NCBI GenBank assembly: GCA_019192445.1 | Contig: JAHCMK010000004.1 | Coordinates: forward strand, 124,001 to 188,000 | DNA: 64,000 bases | Source: Oceanococcus sp. HetDA_MAG_MS8 | GTDB lineage: Bacteria; Pseudomonadota; Gammaproteobacteria; Nevskiales; Oceanococcaceae | Direction of reading: 5' to 3' | Shown here: in pieces, positions 25,032 through 33,711 of the stretch | Layout of the letters: every line of letters begins with the position of its first letter | How positions within the stretch are numbered: the stretch's first letter is position 1 | Notes under the pieces: generated by a model | The model's input: only the letters and a program-made list of their open reading frames with translations | The model's database searches: none | What the model was told of the DNA's origin: nothing | Program-made: the position numbers and the translations under genes

Positions 25032-25965
25032 GATGTCGGCTCTCTCAATTAAGGGCGCAGGTTCTCGGTGCGCAACTTCGCAAAAAGCATGCCGACATCA
25101 AAATAGTGCCGGTTGCCCCTCCTGTTGAAATTTTGCCCGTAGAAAGACGCGGTTCGCAAATCGCTTCTTACCCATCTCACCTACTGAGTAGCCGTGTTCA
25201 GTTGCAAAGCAAGACCACACAACGAAGCTTAATCTTCAGGTCGCTCCAGATGCTCAAGCGGTGGAATTATGCTTCCACCCAAGGGCAATGCAAGCCAGCC
25301 ACCTTCCCAGGAGGGGAACAACACTAGGCCAAAGCCTCGCAACGGCAACTTCGATTGTTCGGCGTTATCCAGTGGATGGAAGGCGCTCACCTCAGGGCGT
25401 TCTTCAGACGGACAGTACGCTGAAACTGGAGCCTGAGCAGCTGGGCTCCTGCAGGTGCTGAGGCGGGACCAAGCCAAAGGAAGAGAAGAATAGTGTAGGC
25501 CTACATAGTCCGCTTCTACGGCCCAGCGAAAACTACCGCGCGACGGACTCATCCTTGCCGTTGCCGCGGACACAGCTTGTGGATGCTCGCGACCGAATGG
25601 TGTGTGCTGAGGTAGTGTGGTTTGGAACCTGGGAGGCGTCATAACACTTTGGCCAAGGTGCATTGACTCGGTGTGGAATGGTTTCTGTTCTGTGGCCCGC
25701 TCCAAGGCATCTTTTGATGACGCTACTTGCGGCTGTGCCAACGCGAATACACACGCGAAGGCCAACGAAGTGCAGAAGCCAGAGAGGACAAAACCGTCGC
25801 GGCGGAACCAAATCTCTCCGATAGGCGGGATTTCAGACATGCGGCAATCCTGAGCATCGTATGATTACCAATCAACAACGCTGGCCATGCAATGTGCAGG
25901 CCGAGCATCTGCCCCGCGCAGAATAATGTGGCTCAGGACTTCCAAACTTCATCTCAGGACTCACG
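25032..25965. other. 934-bp stretch with no confident gene
   Basis: This gap separates two divergent genes, so it must carry both promoters. The only long frame is the doubtful one at 25229-25840. No Fur-box-like 19-bp dyad was found before the iron-binding protein gene; the closest piece is GAATAATG near 25920, not convincing. No RNA or repeat recognised. Confidence 0.4.
25229..25840 (-). CDS. Doubtful hypothetical protein
   Basis: An open frame of 203 residues. Residues 17-36 (VLSGFCTSLAFACVFALA) could be a signal anchor. The remainder is Pro/Ser-rich with no family resemblance, no clear ribosome site and weak codon bias. I list it because it is the only candidate in a long gap. A chance frame is as likely. 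Confidence 0.25.
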   Translation of the reverse strand: MSEIPPIGEIWFRRDGFVLSGFCTSLAFACVFALAQPQVASSKDALERATEQKPFHTESMHLGQSVMTPPRFQTTLPQHTPFGREHPQAVSAATARMSPSRGSFRWAVEADYVGLHYSSLPLAWSRLSTCRSPAAQAPVSAYCPSEERPEVSAFHPLDNAEQSKLPLRGFGLVLFPSWEGGWLALPLGGSIIPPLEHLERPED

Positions 25966-26982
25966 ATGGTTTCCCTTCTTCGCGTTGCTTCTTTTTGTCT
26001 CGTTTTAGTGCTCGGCGCGTGCGGAGACAAAGCAGGCTCGAATGTCACAACTCTAACCGTGTACTCCGCACGCAATGAGCAATTGATTGGTCCCATGCTG
26101 GAGCAGTATCAACAACTCCACCCGGAGCTAAAGTTGAACCTGGTTACAGGCAGCGCAGGGCCATTACTCGAGCGTTTGCGTGCCGAGGGCAACACCAGCC
26201 CAGCCGATTTATTGATTACCGTCGATGCTGGAAACTTGTGGGAGGCCGCCCAAACCGGCCTACTTGCCGAACTGGACTCACCCACTCTAGAAACGGCCAT
26301 CCCCAGCCATTTGCGCGATCCCAATCTGCAATGGGTGGGTTTGTCGGTGCGTGCCAGAACCTTGGTGCATCATCCCCAGCGGGCTCCCGCTTCAACTCTG
26401 AGCAGCTACGCCGCCTTAGCGAAGCCAGAGTGGAAAGGACGCTTATGCTTGCGTACGAGTAAGAAGGTGTACAACCAGTCCTTGGTGGCCATGCTGATCG
26501 CCGAATACGGCGAAGATACCGCCGAAGATATCGTCCGCGGCTGGGTGGCCAACTTGGCAACGCCACCGTTTTCCAATGATACGGCCGTACTCAAAGCCAT
26601 TGCGGCCGGTCAATGTGATGTGGGTATCGTGAATACCTATTACTACGGGCGATTGCTCCGCGAGGACCCGGAGCTCCCTCTGGCCATTTTTTGGCCAGAC
26701 CAAGATGGCTCTGGTGTGCATGTCAATGTCTCTGGTGCGGGCGTGCTCAAGGCCTCCGACAATGCCCAAGCGGCGCAGAAGCTCCTGGAATGGCTGGCTT
26801 CGCCGCAGGCCCAAGGCGATTTTGCCGGAATGAACCTTGAGTACCCGGCCAACCCTGCCGTAAACGCAGTGCCCGCGGTGGCCGCATGGGGAGAGTTCAA
26901 GCCCAACCTTATTAATGTCAACGAAGCCGGTCGCCTACAGGCCACTGCCGTCAAGCTCATGGACCGGGCTGGATACTACTGA
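25966..26982 (+). CDS. fbpA: Iron(III) ABC transporter substrate-binding lipoprotein
   Basis: The 338-residue FbpA/IdiA-type protein is a lipoprotein (LVLGACGDK). The family start LTVYSARNEQLIGPMLEQY is present, as is the paired-tyrosine iron site in VNTYYYGRLL (about residue 225). The segment WVGLSVRARTLVHHP is also typical. It captures ferric iron in the periplasm and hands it to the permease encoded next. The permease gene starts 86 nt downstream. A small AACACA-tgat-TGTGTT hairpin (27005-27020) lies in that gap. No Fur site was identified. Confidence 0.92.
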   Translation: MVSLLRVASFCLVLVLGACGDKAGSNVTTLTVYSARNEQLIGPMLEQYQQLHPELKLNLVTGSAGPLLERLRAEGNTSPADLLITVDAGNLWEAAQTGLLAELDSPTLETAIPSHLRDPNLQWVGLSVRARTLVHHPQRAPASTLSSYAALAKPEWKGRLCLRTSKKVYNQSLVAMLIAEYGEDTAEDIVRGWVANLATPPFSNDTAVLKAIAAGQCDVGIVNTYYYGRLLREDPELPLAIFWPDQDGSGVHVNVSGAGVLKASDNAQAAQKLLEWLASPQAQGDFAGMNLEYPANPAVNAVPAVAAWGEFKPNLINVNEAGRLQATAVKLMDRAGYY

Positions 26983-27067
26983 GCCTGATTACCGCTAGCG
27001 GGTTAACACATGATTGTGTTCGGCGTTGGCGTTGGTGCGGAATCATGTCTATGAAAGGCAGAACTTG

Positions 27068-28681
27068 ATGCTGGCAACGGTGCTGAGAGCTGGCTGGGCG
27101 CCTCGGTTGGGTTATGCAGCTTTGGCGCTGGCCTTGGGCATGCCCACACTCATCGCCATCAGTGCCAGCCTGGCGGCCCTGGGTAATCCGCTCACACAGC
27201 ATTGGCAGCACCTGTGGTCCGTGGTGCTGCCTCTGGTCAGCCGGAACACACTGATTTTGATGCTGCAGGTCGCCGTCATTGCCGGTTCATTGGGTACCGG
27301 ACTGGCCTGGGCAACGGCCCGCTATGACTTCCCAGGCCGCGGTCTCATCCATGTGCTGCTCCTGCTACCTTTGGCTCTACCGGGTTATGTGCTGGGCTTC
27401 GTGGCTATCGCTGGGCTGGATTTTGCCGGCCCCGTGCAAACGGCATGGCGAGCGTGGACCGGTGCCGACACCGCCCTGTGGCAGTTTCGCAGCTTAGCCG
27501 GAGCTGGGCTGATTCTTGGCCTTACGCTCTACCCTTATGTGTATCTGATTGCCCGGAATGCCTTTGTCAGCATCAGCCCTAGCATGCTCGACATGGCATC
27601 CAGTCTTGGCCGAAGACGGGTGTTTTGGAGTCTGGCCCTGCCCTTGGCTGGTCCCTGGATTGCTGGGGGACTGATGCTGGTCTGTATGGAAGTGTTGGCC
27701 GACTTCGGCACTGTCGCCCTGTTTAACGTGCAAACCTTCACTACCGCCATCTACAAAAGTTGGTACGGCTTCTTTGACCTACAGGGCGCGCTGCAACTTG
27801 CCTCGGTGCTGGTCCTATCCGCCCTGGGTTTGGTCCTACTCCACCGCTTGAGCCTGGGTGCCAAACGCTTGGAACAAGATGGTCATGGCCAACTCCCTTT
27901 GCGAAGTCTGTCACCTTTGAAGCGCTGGTTACTCAGCCTGAGTTTGACGAGTTTTGTGGTTGTTGTTGCCGGCATCCCCTTAGCCACCTTGCTGAGCTGG
28001 TCATGGTCCAGCGCAGCAACCGAACTTGACTCCAGATATTTTGAATGGCTTCGCCGCTCTCTAATGATCGCTGGTTTGGGCGCGGCGCTACTCACCATGA
28101 TGGCGATTACCATGGCGTACTTAGCCCGCCGTCAACCAAGCCGCGGCGTACTGATCGCAGAGCGAGTGGCCGGCATAGGCTATGCCCTGCCCGGCACGCT
28201 CATCGCTGTGGGGTTGTTCGCTCCATTGGCCGACTTAGAGCAATGGACTAGTTCTTGGTTTGGCCTTGGCTGGCTCACCCAGTCTCTGGTGGTCTTATTG
28301 CTGGGGTACTGGGCACGGTTTTTTAGCGTGGCCCACACCCCAATTGCCCAACAGCTAACGCGAATTCGACCCAGTATTGACCAAGCAGCGCACCTCCAGG
28401 GTTATACCGGGCTGCACCTACTCCGTCGAGTCCACCTCCCACTGATCGCCAGTACTGTGGCAGGTGCGGTGGCTCTGGTTCTGATCGACATCATCAAAGA
28501 AATGCCCATCACCCTGATGCTGCGCCCCAGTGGCTTCGATACCCTGTCGACCCGCGTTTTTGAACTCACAGCCGAAGGAGAATATGAGCGCGCCGCACTC
28601 CCCGCCCTCACCATCGTGCTTGCGGGGTTAATTCCCGTGAGTCTTTTGCTCCGCAACAGGAATAAGGCCTCCAGCCGTTAA
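27068..28681 (+). CDS. fbpB: Iron(III) ABC transporter permease (fused two-domain)
   Basis: From the ATG at 27068 (AAAGG about 9 nt upstream) the product has 537 residues and about 12 membrane helices. It has two copies of the permease domain, as in FbpB/SfuB. Each half carries the EAA-type cytoplasmic loop: MASSLGRRRVFWSLALPLAG in the first and AAHLQGYTGLHLLRRVHLPL in the second. It forms the inner-membrane channel between the binding protein and the ATPase, whose gene starts 4 nt after this stop. Confidence 0.92.
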   Translation: MLATVLRAGWAPRLGYAALALALGMPTLIAISASLAALGNPLTQHWQHLWSVVLPLVSRNTLILMLQVAVIAGSLGTGLAWATARYDFPGRGLIHVLLLLPLALPGYVLGFVAIAGLDFAGPVQTAWRAWTGADTALWQFRSLAGAGLILGLTLYPYVYLIARNAFVSISPSMLDMASSLGRRRVFWSLALPLAGPWIAGGLMLVCMEVLADFGTVALFNVQTFTTAIYKSWYGFFDLQGALQLASVLVLSALGLVLLHRLSLGAKRLEQDGHGQLPLRSLSPLKRWLLSLSLTSFVVVVAGIPLATLLSWSWSSAATELDSRYFEWLRRSLMIAGLGAALLTMMAITMAYLARRQPSRGVLIAERVAGIGYALPGTLIAVGLFAPLADLEQWTSSWFGLGWLTQSLVVLLLGYWARFFSVAHTPIAQQLTRIRPSIDQAAHLQGYTGLHLLRRVHLPLIASTVAGAVALVLIDIIKEMPITLMLRPSGFDTLSTRVFELTAEGEYERAALPALTIVLAGLIPVSLLLRNRNKASSR

Positions 28682-28685
28682 GCCT

Positions 28686-29720
28686 ATGCAGCTACAGTGC
28701 AAAAACATCGACATCCATCATGCCGGACGGCCGATTCTCAGCGACATCAGTTTCACCTTGCCCAGTGGAAGCCTGGGTTGCCTGCTGGGGCCGTCTGGCT
28801 GTGGCAAGACCAGCTTATTGCGTGCCATTGCCGGCTTCCACGAACTAAGCCGCGGCGAAATCATCTTGGGTGAAGGTGTGATCAGCCGGCCTGGAATGAC
28901 ACTCGATCCCAGCCAAAGAGGCGTGGGGATGGTGTTCCAGGATCTGGCCCTGCTGCCTCATCTCAGCGTTGCGGGCAATGTTGGCTTTGGCTTGCACGAC
29001 CGTCCGCGCGCGGAAGTTCAGCAACGCACGCAGCAAATGCTAGACCTCACAGGTCTACGCGGGCTAGGTGAACGCTATCCGCATCAGCTCTCTGGTGGTC
29101 AACAGCAACGCGTTGCGCTGGCACGCGCGCTGGCACCGCAGCCAGCCATGCTTTTGCTGGATGAGCCTTTTTCCAGTTTGGACTCCAGTTTGCGCCCCGT
29201 TTTAGCGCGCCAAGTTCGGGATATCGTCAGTCAAACGAAGACCACAGCCTTATTGGTCACCCATGACCAACATGAAGCCTTTGCCATGAGCCAGCATGTT
29301 GGCGTACTCGGCGGTGGAGTCTTACACCAGTGGAGCTCCGCCTACGATATTTATCACCGACCGGCCAACCAATTCGTCGCCGAGTTCGTGGGCGACGGCG
29401 TATGGCTCAAAGGCCAGCTCGATGCAGCCGGGCGTGTCCATACAGCCATCGGTGAACTGCCGGCCGTATGCCCTTTGCCCCCCAGTCAAGGGGAAGTGAT
29501 GGTGCTGTTACGACCGGATGACATTCAACATGATGACCACAGCCCGCTCAAAGCACGCATCGTCGACGCCAGCTTCCGCGGCGCCAACATCCTATTCGAG
29601 CTGGAGATAGCCGACGGGCAAAGGCTGAAAACCCTGACACCCAGCCACCATAACCATCAGGTCGGGCAGGACCTGGGCATCCGGGTTGCAATGGACCACG
29701 TGATTGCTTTTCCAGCCTAA
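28686..29720 (+). CDS. fbpC: Iron(III) ABC transporter ATP-binding protein
   Basis: The 344-residue ATPase has Walker A GPSGCGKTS (about residues 35-43), Q-loop VFQDLALLPHL, signature LSGGQQQRVALARAL, Walker B MLLLDEPFSSLD and the switch His in LLVTHDQHEA. A C-terminal TOBE-like domain (about 240-344) is as in FbpC/PotA-type proteins. Last gene of the fbpABC-like operon. Confidence 0.93.
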   Translation: MQLQCKNIDIHHAGRPILSDISFTLPSGSLGCLLGPSGCGKTSLLRAIAGFHELSRGEIILGEGVISRPGMTLDPSQRGVGMVFQDLALLPHLSVAGNVGFGLHDRPRAEVQQRTQQMLDLTGLRGLGERYPHQLSGGQQQRVALARALAPQPAMLLLDEPFSSLDSSLRPVLARQVRDIVSQTKTTALLVTHDQHEAFAMSQHVGVLGGGVLHQWSSAYDIYHRPANQFVAEFVGDGVWLKGQLDAAGRVHTAIGELPAVCPLPPSQGEVMVLLRPDDIQHDDHSPLKARIVDASFRGANILFELEIADGQRLKTLTPSHHNHQVGQDLGIRVAMDHVIAFPA

Positions 29721-29773
29721 GCCCTCCGCAGCACTCACCCGCTAGCATGACCGACCAGGCCACCCCAGCAGGC

Positions 29774-30772
29774 TTAATCCAAGTAGCCTTCGGCGGAGAA
29801 CCAGTCTAGGGCCCGATTCACGGTGCTCGCTAAGTCTAGCTGCGCGCTAAACCCCAGCTCTTCACGGGCTTTACTGCCGTCCAAATGTTGTCCTGCGCTC
29901 ATCACAGCGAGTGCTGTTGGGGTGATCTTGGGAAATGGCCCGCCCCGCCTATAACGCAGGCTTTGCCAGGCGCCGAGTAAACGGGCCAGAGCAAGCGGCA
30001 CTTTTTTGGGTGGACTCCGCTTCGCCCAAGCCGAGGCTAAGGCCACAACTTCATCCATATCAGTATTGTGGCCGGTGAGCAGGTAACGCTGGCCACTCCG
30101 CCCGCGTTCAGCCACGGCCAGAATGCCACGACCGGCATCGCTGGCGGCAATGACGTTGCGCTGGCCCGCCACGTAGCCTGGTAAATCACCACGGGCGACA
30201 CCAAGCAATAATTGCCCGGTGCTGGGCCCGTAGTCATATTCCCCAAAGGTCATCGAGGGAATCGCGATACTTAAGGGCAAACCCTTATGCGCCTGTTCCA
30301 ACGCCAACTCATCTAAGGCCCACTTCACTTGGATGTAGGGGTTCTTGTTGGCAGGTGGACCGGAATAGCGCAAGTCCGCATGCGCAAGCTGGCCCGCCCC
30401 GGCCATTGGCAATGCGATAGCAGCCCCGAGGTACACCACTTTACGCAGCGTGGGTACCTGAGCACAGGCCTTGTAGAAGCTCTGCATTTGCTGTGTGGCT
30501 TGCAGAACATCCTCCTGCCAGGGACGAATATCGCGTGGATAGAAGCCTGCGCATTGAATAACCGCTTCGACATCCTGCAGAGCATCTGGCCAGGATTCAG
30601 GCTGGTCGAGATCCGCAATGCGCTGCTGCGCTTTCAAGCCATGCAGACGCTCAGAACTAGGCCCGCCGCGGTGAATCAATATCAGTTCGTGCGCACTGGC
30701 CGCGATGGCATCGGCCACATGGCGGCCCAGCATGCCGGTCGCGCCGACGACAGCAATTCGCATAAGGTTCAC
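29774..30772 (-). CDS. NAD(P)-dependent epimerase/dehydratase-like protein
   Basis: The extended SDR protein has 332 residues (or 329 from the ATG at 30763). The Rossmann nucleotide site is IAVVGATGMLGRHVADAI. Next come the central VIQCAGFYPRD and the YxxxK pair in NPYIQVKWALDELAL (about residues 145-160). It resembles dihydroflavonol-4-reductase/HpnA-like sugar or lipid reductases. Substrate unknown. It converges on fbpC. Confidence 0.85.
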   Translation of the reverse strand: MNLMRIAVVGATGMLGRHVADAIAASAHELILIHRGGPSSERLHGLKAQQRIADLDQPESWPDALQDVEAVIQCAGFYPRDIRPWQEDVLQATQQMQSFYKACAQVPTLRKVVYLGAAIALPMAGAGQLAHADLRYSGPPANKNPYIQVKWALDELALEQAHKGLPLSIAIPSMTFGEYDYGPSTGQLLLGVARGDLPGYVAGQRNVIAASDAGRGILAVAERGRSGQRYLLTGHNTDMDEVVALASAWAKRSPPKKVPLALARLLGAWQSLRYRRGGPFPKITPTALAVMSAGQHLDGSKAREELGFSAQLDLASTVNRALDWFSAEGYLD

Positions 30773-30807
30773 GCAAAGGTCTCAGCGTGCAGTGTAGATC
30801 AGGGAGC

Positions 30808-31353
30808 TCAAATCACGATATTCAACTGAGACTCCCCCGCTCTATCGTCAGCGGCCAACTCGAATTGTGCCGTCAACTCGCGACGCTGAGCTTCGCTGGC
30901 GATGCGGCGATCTGCAGGCGAGGGCTCCATGGGAGCGAGAGCTGCCGCCTGCACAATTTGCATCTTCTCAATGGTGGCTGCGGGGTCATTCGGAACCGGA
31001 GCGGTATCGATGTCCACCTTGCCGCCAATAGCGTAGTAAACGCCATCTGGACCGCGCTCGAAGGTATAAACCGGATTACCCGCATAGCGCCCGCCTACGC
31101 TGGCATGCGCCTGTTCATGGGCGCGCACCTCGCGGTCAATCGCCCGTAGGCTTTGAATTTGCGCTTGCTCCTGCCGCTGTTGCTGAGCCTCAGTTGTGGC
31201 GTCACCTTGGTCAGCCGATACATCAGGCACCTCGCTAGAGCGATCTTCCTGCTCGATAGTTGCAGCGGGCTGCGGCTGCGGCACGGCGGCCCTACTTAGA
31301 GTGGGTGCGACGACGCTAGCGACAGAAGCAGAACTCAGTGCGGACACGGCCAT
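30808..31353 (-). CDS. SprA-related putative metalloprotease
   Basis: The 181-residue protein starts after GGAGGAG. Low-complexity Ala/Gln-rich residues fill the first 75 positions. A compact domain follows with the zinc-type motif EVRAHEQAHASVGGRYAG, then YTFERGPDGVYYAIGGKVDI. This is the conserved signature of the SprA-related family, a presumed metalloprotease catalytic domain; HEQAH supplies the metal ligands and the general base. No signal peptide is visible. Function in bacteria is not established. Confidence 0.85.
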   Translation of the reverse strand: MAVSALSSASVASVVAPTLSRAAVPQPQPAATIEQEDRSSEVPDVSADQGDATTEAQQQRQEQAQIQSLRAIDREVRAHEQAHASVGGRYAGNPVYTFERGPDGVYYAIGGKVDIDTAPVPNDPAATIEKMQIVQAAALAPMEPSPADRRIASEAQRRELTAQFELAADDRAGESQLNIVI

Positions 31354-31496
31354 GCGCCCTCCTCCGAAGGCTAGTGCTCCTCAACAGGGTCTAGTGTCCC
31401 GCTCCTTGGCAAGGGAATAACCATTCCCGGCGGAGCGCGCCTTGTATCAGACGATTTGAGGGGCTCATATATGCAACGAACTTCTGTTAAGGGGCG

Positions 31497-31745
31497 CTAG
31501 GCATACACATCCAGGTTAGGACCACGTTCCGACGCCGGCGGCTGCTGCGACTCAGACTGGGCACCGCCCTGCTCACTGCTAGCCGAGCTCGCTGCCACGG
31601 TGGTTGCTGCAGAGTTTTCCAAGGGCGTGGTGGGCGTAGTTTGATCGGTTTGCACCGTATCTTGAGAGGGGTTCGCCACTTCGTTAATGCTGAGTGCCGG
31701 CCGCATGTAGGCCGAGGCTCCAGTGGCTGCTATCGCATCTGTCAT
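31497..31745 (-). CDS. Small low-complexity protein
   Basis: The 82-residue protein starts at an ATG with GGAGG about 6 nt before it, which is why I accept it. Composition is Ser/Thr/Gln/Ala-rich (TTPTTPLENSAATTVAASSA) with no hydrophobic segment. No family recognised. It lies upstream of, and on the same strand as, the SprA-related gene, whose N-terminus has similar low complexity. Confidence 0.55.
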   Translation of the reverse strand: MTDAIAATGASAYMRPALSINEVANPSQDTVQTDQTTPTTPLENSAATTVAASSASSEQGGAQSESQQPPASERGPNLDVYA

Positions 31746-31859
31746 TGTTGGCCTCCATCAAAGTTAGCTCCACTCATCAGGCTGCTCTTCGCGGCATCAA
31801 GAAAAGGTCAACCCAGTTGGGTACAACGAATGCACTGGGCAAACCTACCGCACTGCTCA

Positions 31860-32288
31860 TCAGCCACTGCCCGTCTGGGGTGGGGATGTGTGGTGGAAGC
31901 GGTGTTGCTGTTCAACGCTGAGAGCAGCGCAATAGTCACTGCGGCCGAATAACTGGTAGCGGTAACGGCCAATGGCGTCATACACCACATTCCGTAGAAT
32001 TCGCGGCACCCATACCAGTGGTGCCAAACCTCTCCACGGCCAGCGCAGATGGCGAACTATCCGTAGCGCCGCGTCCGAGCGCTCCCAGAGCTGCCCATCT
32101 TCAAGAACGTAAACTGAATCGAGATTCTGCGGGTCGCGTTGAAAAGGCCCAAGCAGCGCAGCTGCCTCTGAGCTTTGCAAGGGCATGAAATGGTAGTGCG
32201 GCCCTTGCTCATAACGCAGGATGAAACGTACCCAGGAATTGCAGAAGCTGCAGTATCCGTCATAAAGCACTAGAGGCGTTGGAGGCAT
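31860..32288 (-). CDS. DCC-family thiol-disulfide oxidoreductase (DUF393)
   Basis: This 142-residue protein opens with the family motif LVLYDGYCSFCNSWVRF, whose CxxC is thioredoxin-like. Later family segments include FMPLQSSEAAALL and the C-terminal YDAIGRYRYQLFGR with CAAL. DUF393 proteins are inferred to be thiol-disulfide exchangers; partners are unknown. Confidence 0.9.
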   Translation of the reverse strand: MPPTPLVLYDGYCSFCNSWVRFILRYEQGPHYHFMPLQSSEAAALLGPFQRDPQNLDSVYVLEDGQLWERSDAALRIVRHLRWPWRGLAPLVWVPRILRNVVYDAIGRYRYQLFGRSDYCAALSVEQQHRFHHTSPPQTGSG

Positions 32289-32529
32289 AGTTTTCGTCCG
32301 TCATCGCTAGGCTCGGAGCTGGGCGCTTTGTGGGCCAGGCTTCCAGAACAGCCCACTCGCTCCGTACTCCGCAGCAGCGCGGTCATGGTCTTCGACAACA
32401 ATCAAAACGGGGCTTAGGCGGGGCATCGTCAGGGGATGCCATTCAGAGTCTATACGTCTTTGGCCAGGGACAGCGGCGGGTAAATTGCATGACAGGCACG
32501 ACCCTTCAATCCGTTCCCGTTCTGACCCT

Positions 32530-33711
32530 ATGCCCGCCAATGACCGACCAGTAATTCTCTGCGTGGACGACGAGCCTGAGGTGCTATCAGGTCTGCGTTT
32601 AAACCTACGCAAGGATTATCAGGTCTTAGTCGCGCAGTCCGGACAGCAGGGCTTAGAGTTGCTGAGACAGAACCCGGACGTCGCCGTAGTCCTGTCCGAC
32701 ATGCGCATGCCCCAGATGGACGGAGCGGAGTTTTTAGCCAAAGCGCGCAAACAAGCTCCTTTGGCTATTCGTATGCTTCTAACCGGCTTTGCAGATACAC
32801 AAGCTGCGGTGCGCGCTGTGAACCAAGGACACCTGTTCCGGTTCTTGACCAAGCCCTGCCCCCCTTCAGAATTACTCACGGTGATGCGCGCCGCAGCTGC
32901 GCAGCACCGGTTGATCAAGAATGAGTCCACGCTTCTGGATCAAACTCTCAGCGGGAGCATCAAAACGCTGTGCGACACCTTGGCCCTAGTCTTACCTGAG
33001 ATCTATGGGGGCCTAAGTGGCATTCGCCGGGTCGCAGAGAGCCTTGGCAGCATCCTGGATATCCAACCGCTATGGCCCTTGCGCATTGCCTCAATGCTGG
33101 TGTTTACCGGTTATGTGAGCCTCCCCAAAGAAACAGCCATACGAGCTGCCGCAGGAGAGCCATTGGGTACGCACGAACAGCAGATGTTGCGCGGTATTCC
33201 TGCGCTCACCCAGCGCCTTCTTGCGCCAATTCCGCGTTTAGAAGATGTTTGCGACATCATTGCTGGCGCCCATGATGCACCGGCAGATAATAGCCCCGAC
33301 ATCAAGGATGCACAGGCGCAAATGCTGCATCAGTCAATTGGGGTGTTGAAACTCAGTTTGGATTACATCCGTCTGCGTAACCGTGACCTAGCACCGGCGC
33401 AGGCCCTCAAGCATCTAGACGAACACGCGCATTGTTATGACCAAAGCGCTATGGCCGCTCTACGTGAGTACATTCACAGCCATGGTGAAGATCAGGTCAT
33501 CGAGATCCCCTTGAATGAGCTACGCCAAGGCATGGTTTTGGCCCGCGGGTTACGTACTGTCAAAGGCGTGTTGGTTGCGGCGCGTGAACATGAGGTAACA
33601 CAGAGCCTGCTGGATAGACTGCAAAACTTCCCCGCAGAGAGCTTGGCGCAGCCCGTCCATGTTCATATACCCAGCACCTTGTTGACCTTAGCCAAGAGCG
33701 AAAAGCCGTGA
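32530..33711 (+). CDS. Response regulator with degenerate HD-type output domain
   Basis: The 393-residue protein counts from the ATG at 32530. An N-terminal receiver domain (about 8-125) has the acidic pair DDE, phospho-acceptor Asp in VVLSDMRMPQMDG and Lys in FLTKPC. The middle (about 150-290) resembles the HD/HD-GYP fold of RpfG-type regulators. Where the metal-binding His-Asp belongs, I read IASMLVFTGYVSLPKE, so c-di-GMP hydrolysis is unlikely. A further C-terminal domain follows. The stop overlaps the start of the kinase gene as GTGA, so the two are translated together. Confidence 0.8.
   Translation: MPANDRPVILCVDDEPEVLSGLRLNLRKDYQVLVAQSGQQGLELLRQNPDVAVVLSDMRMPQMDGAEFLAKARKQAPLAIRMLLTGFADTQAAVRAVNQGHLFRFLTKPCPPSELLTVMRAAAAQHRLIKNESTLLDQTLSGSIKTLCDTLALVLPEIYGGLSGIRRVAESLGSILDIQPLWPLRIASMLVFTGYVSLPKETAIRAAAGEPLGTHEQQMLRGIPALTQRLLAPIPRLEDVCDIIAGAHDAPADNSPDIKDAQAQMLHQSIGVLKLSLDYIRLRNRDLAPAQALKHLDEHAHCYDQSAMAALREYIHSHGEDQVIEIPLNELRQGMVLARGLRTVKGVLVAAREHEVTQSLLDRLQNFPAESLAQPVHVHIPSTLLTLAKSEKP

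Noticed and set aside
25860-25965. Fur box before the iron-binding protein gene
   Set aside because: Only a short GAATAATG piece; no 19-bp dyad near the GATAATGATAATCATTATC consensus.
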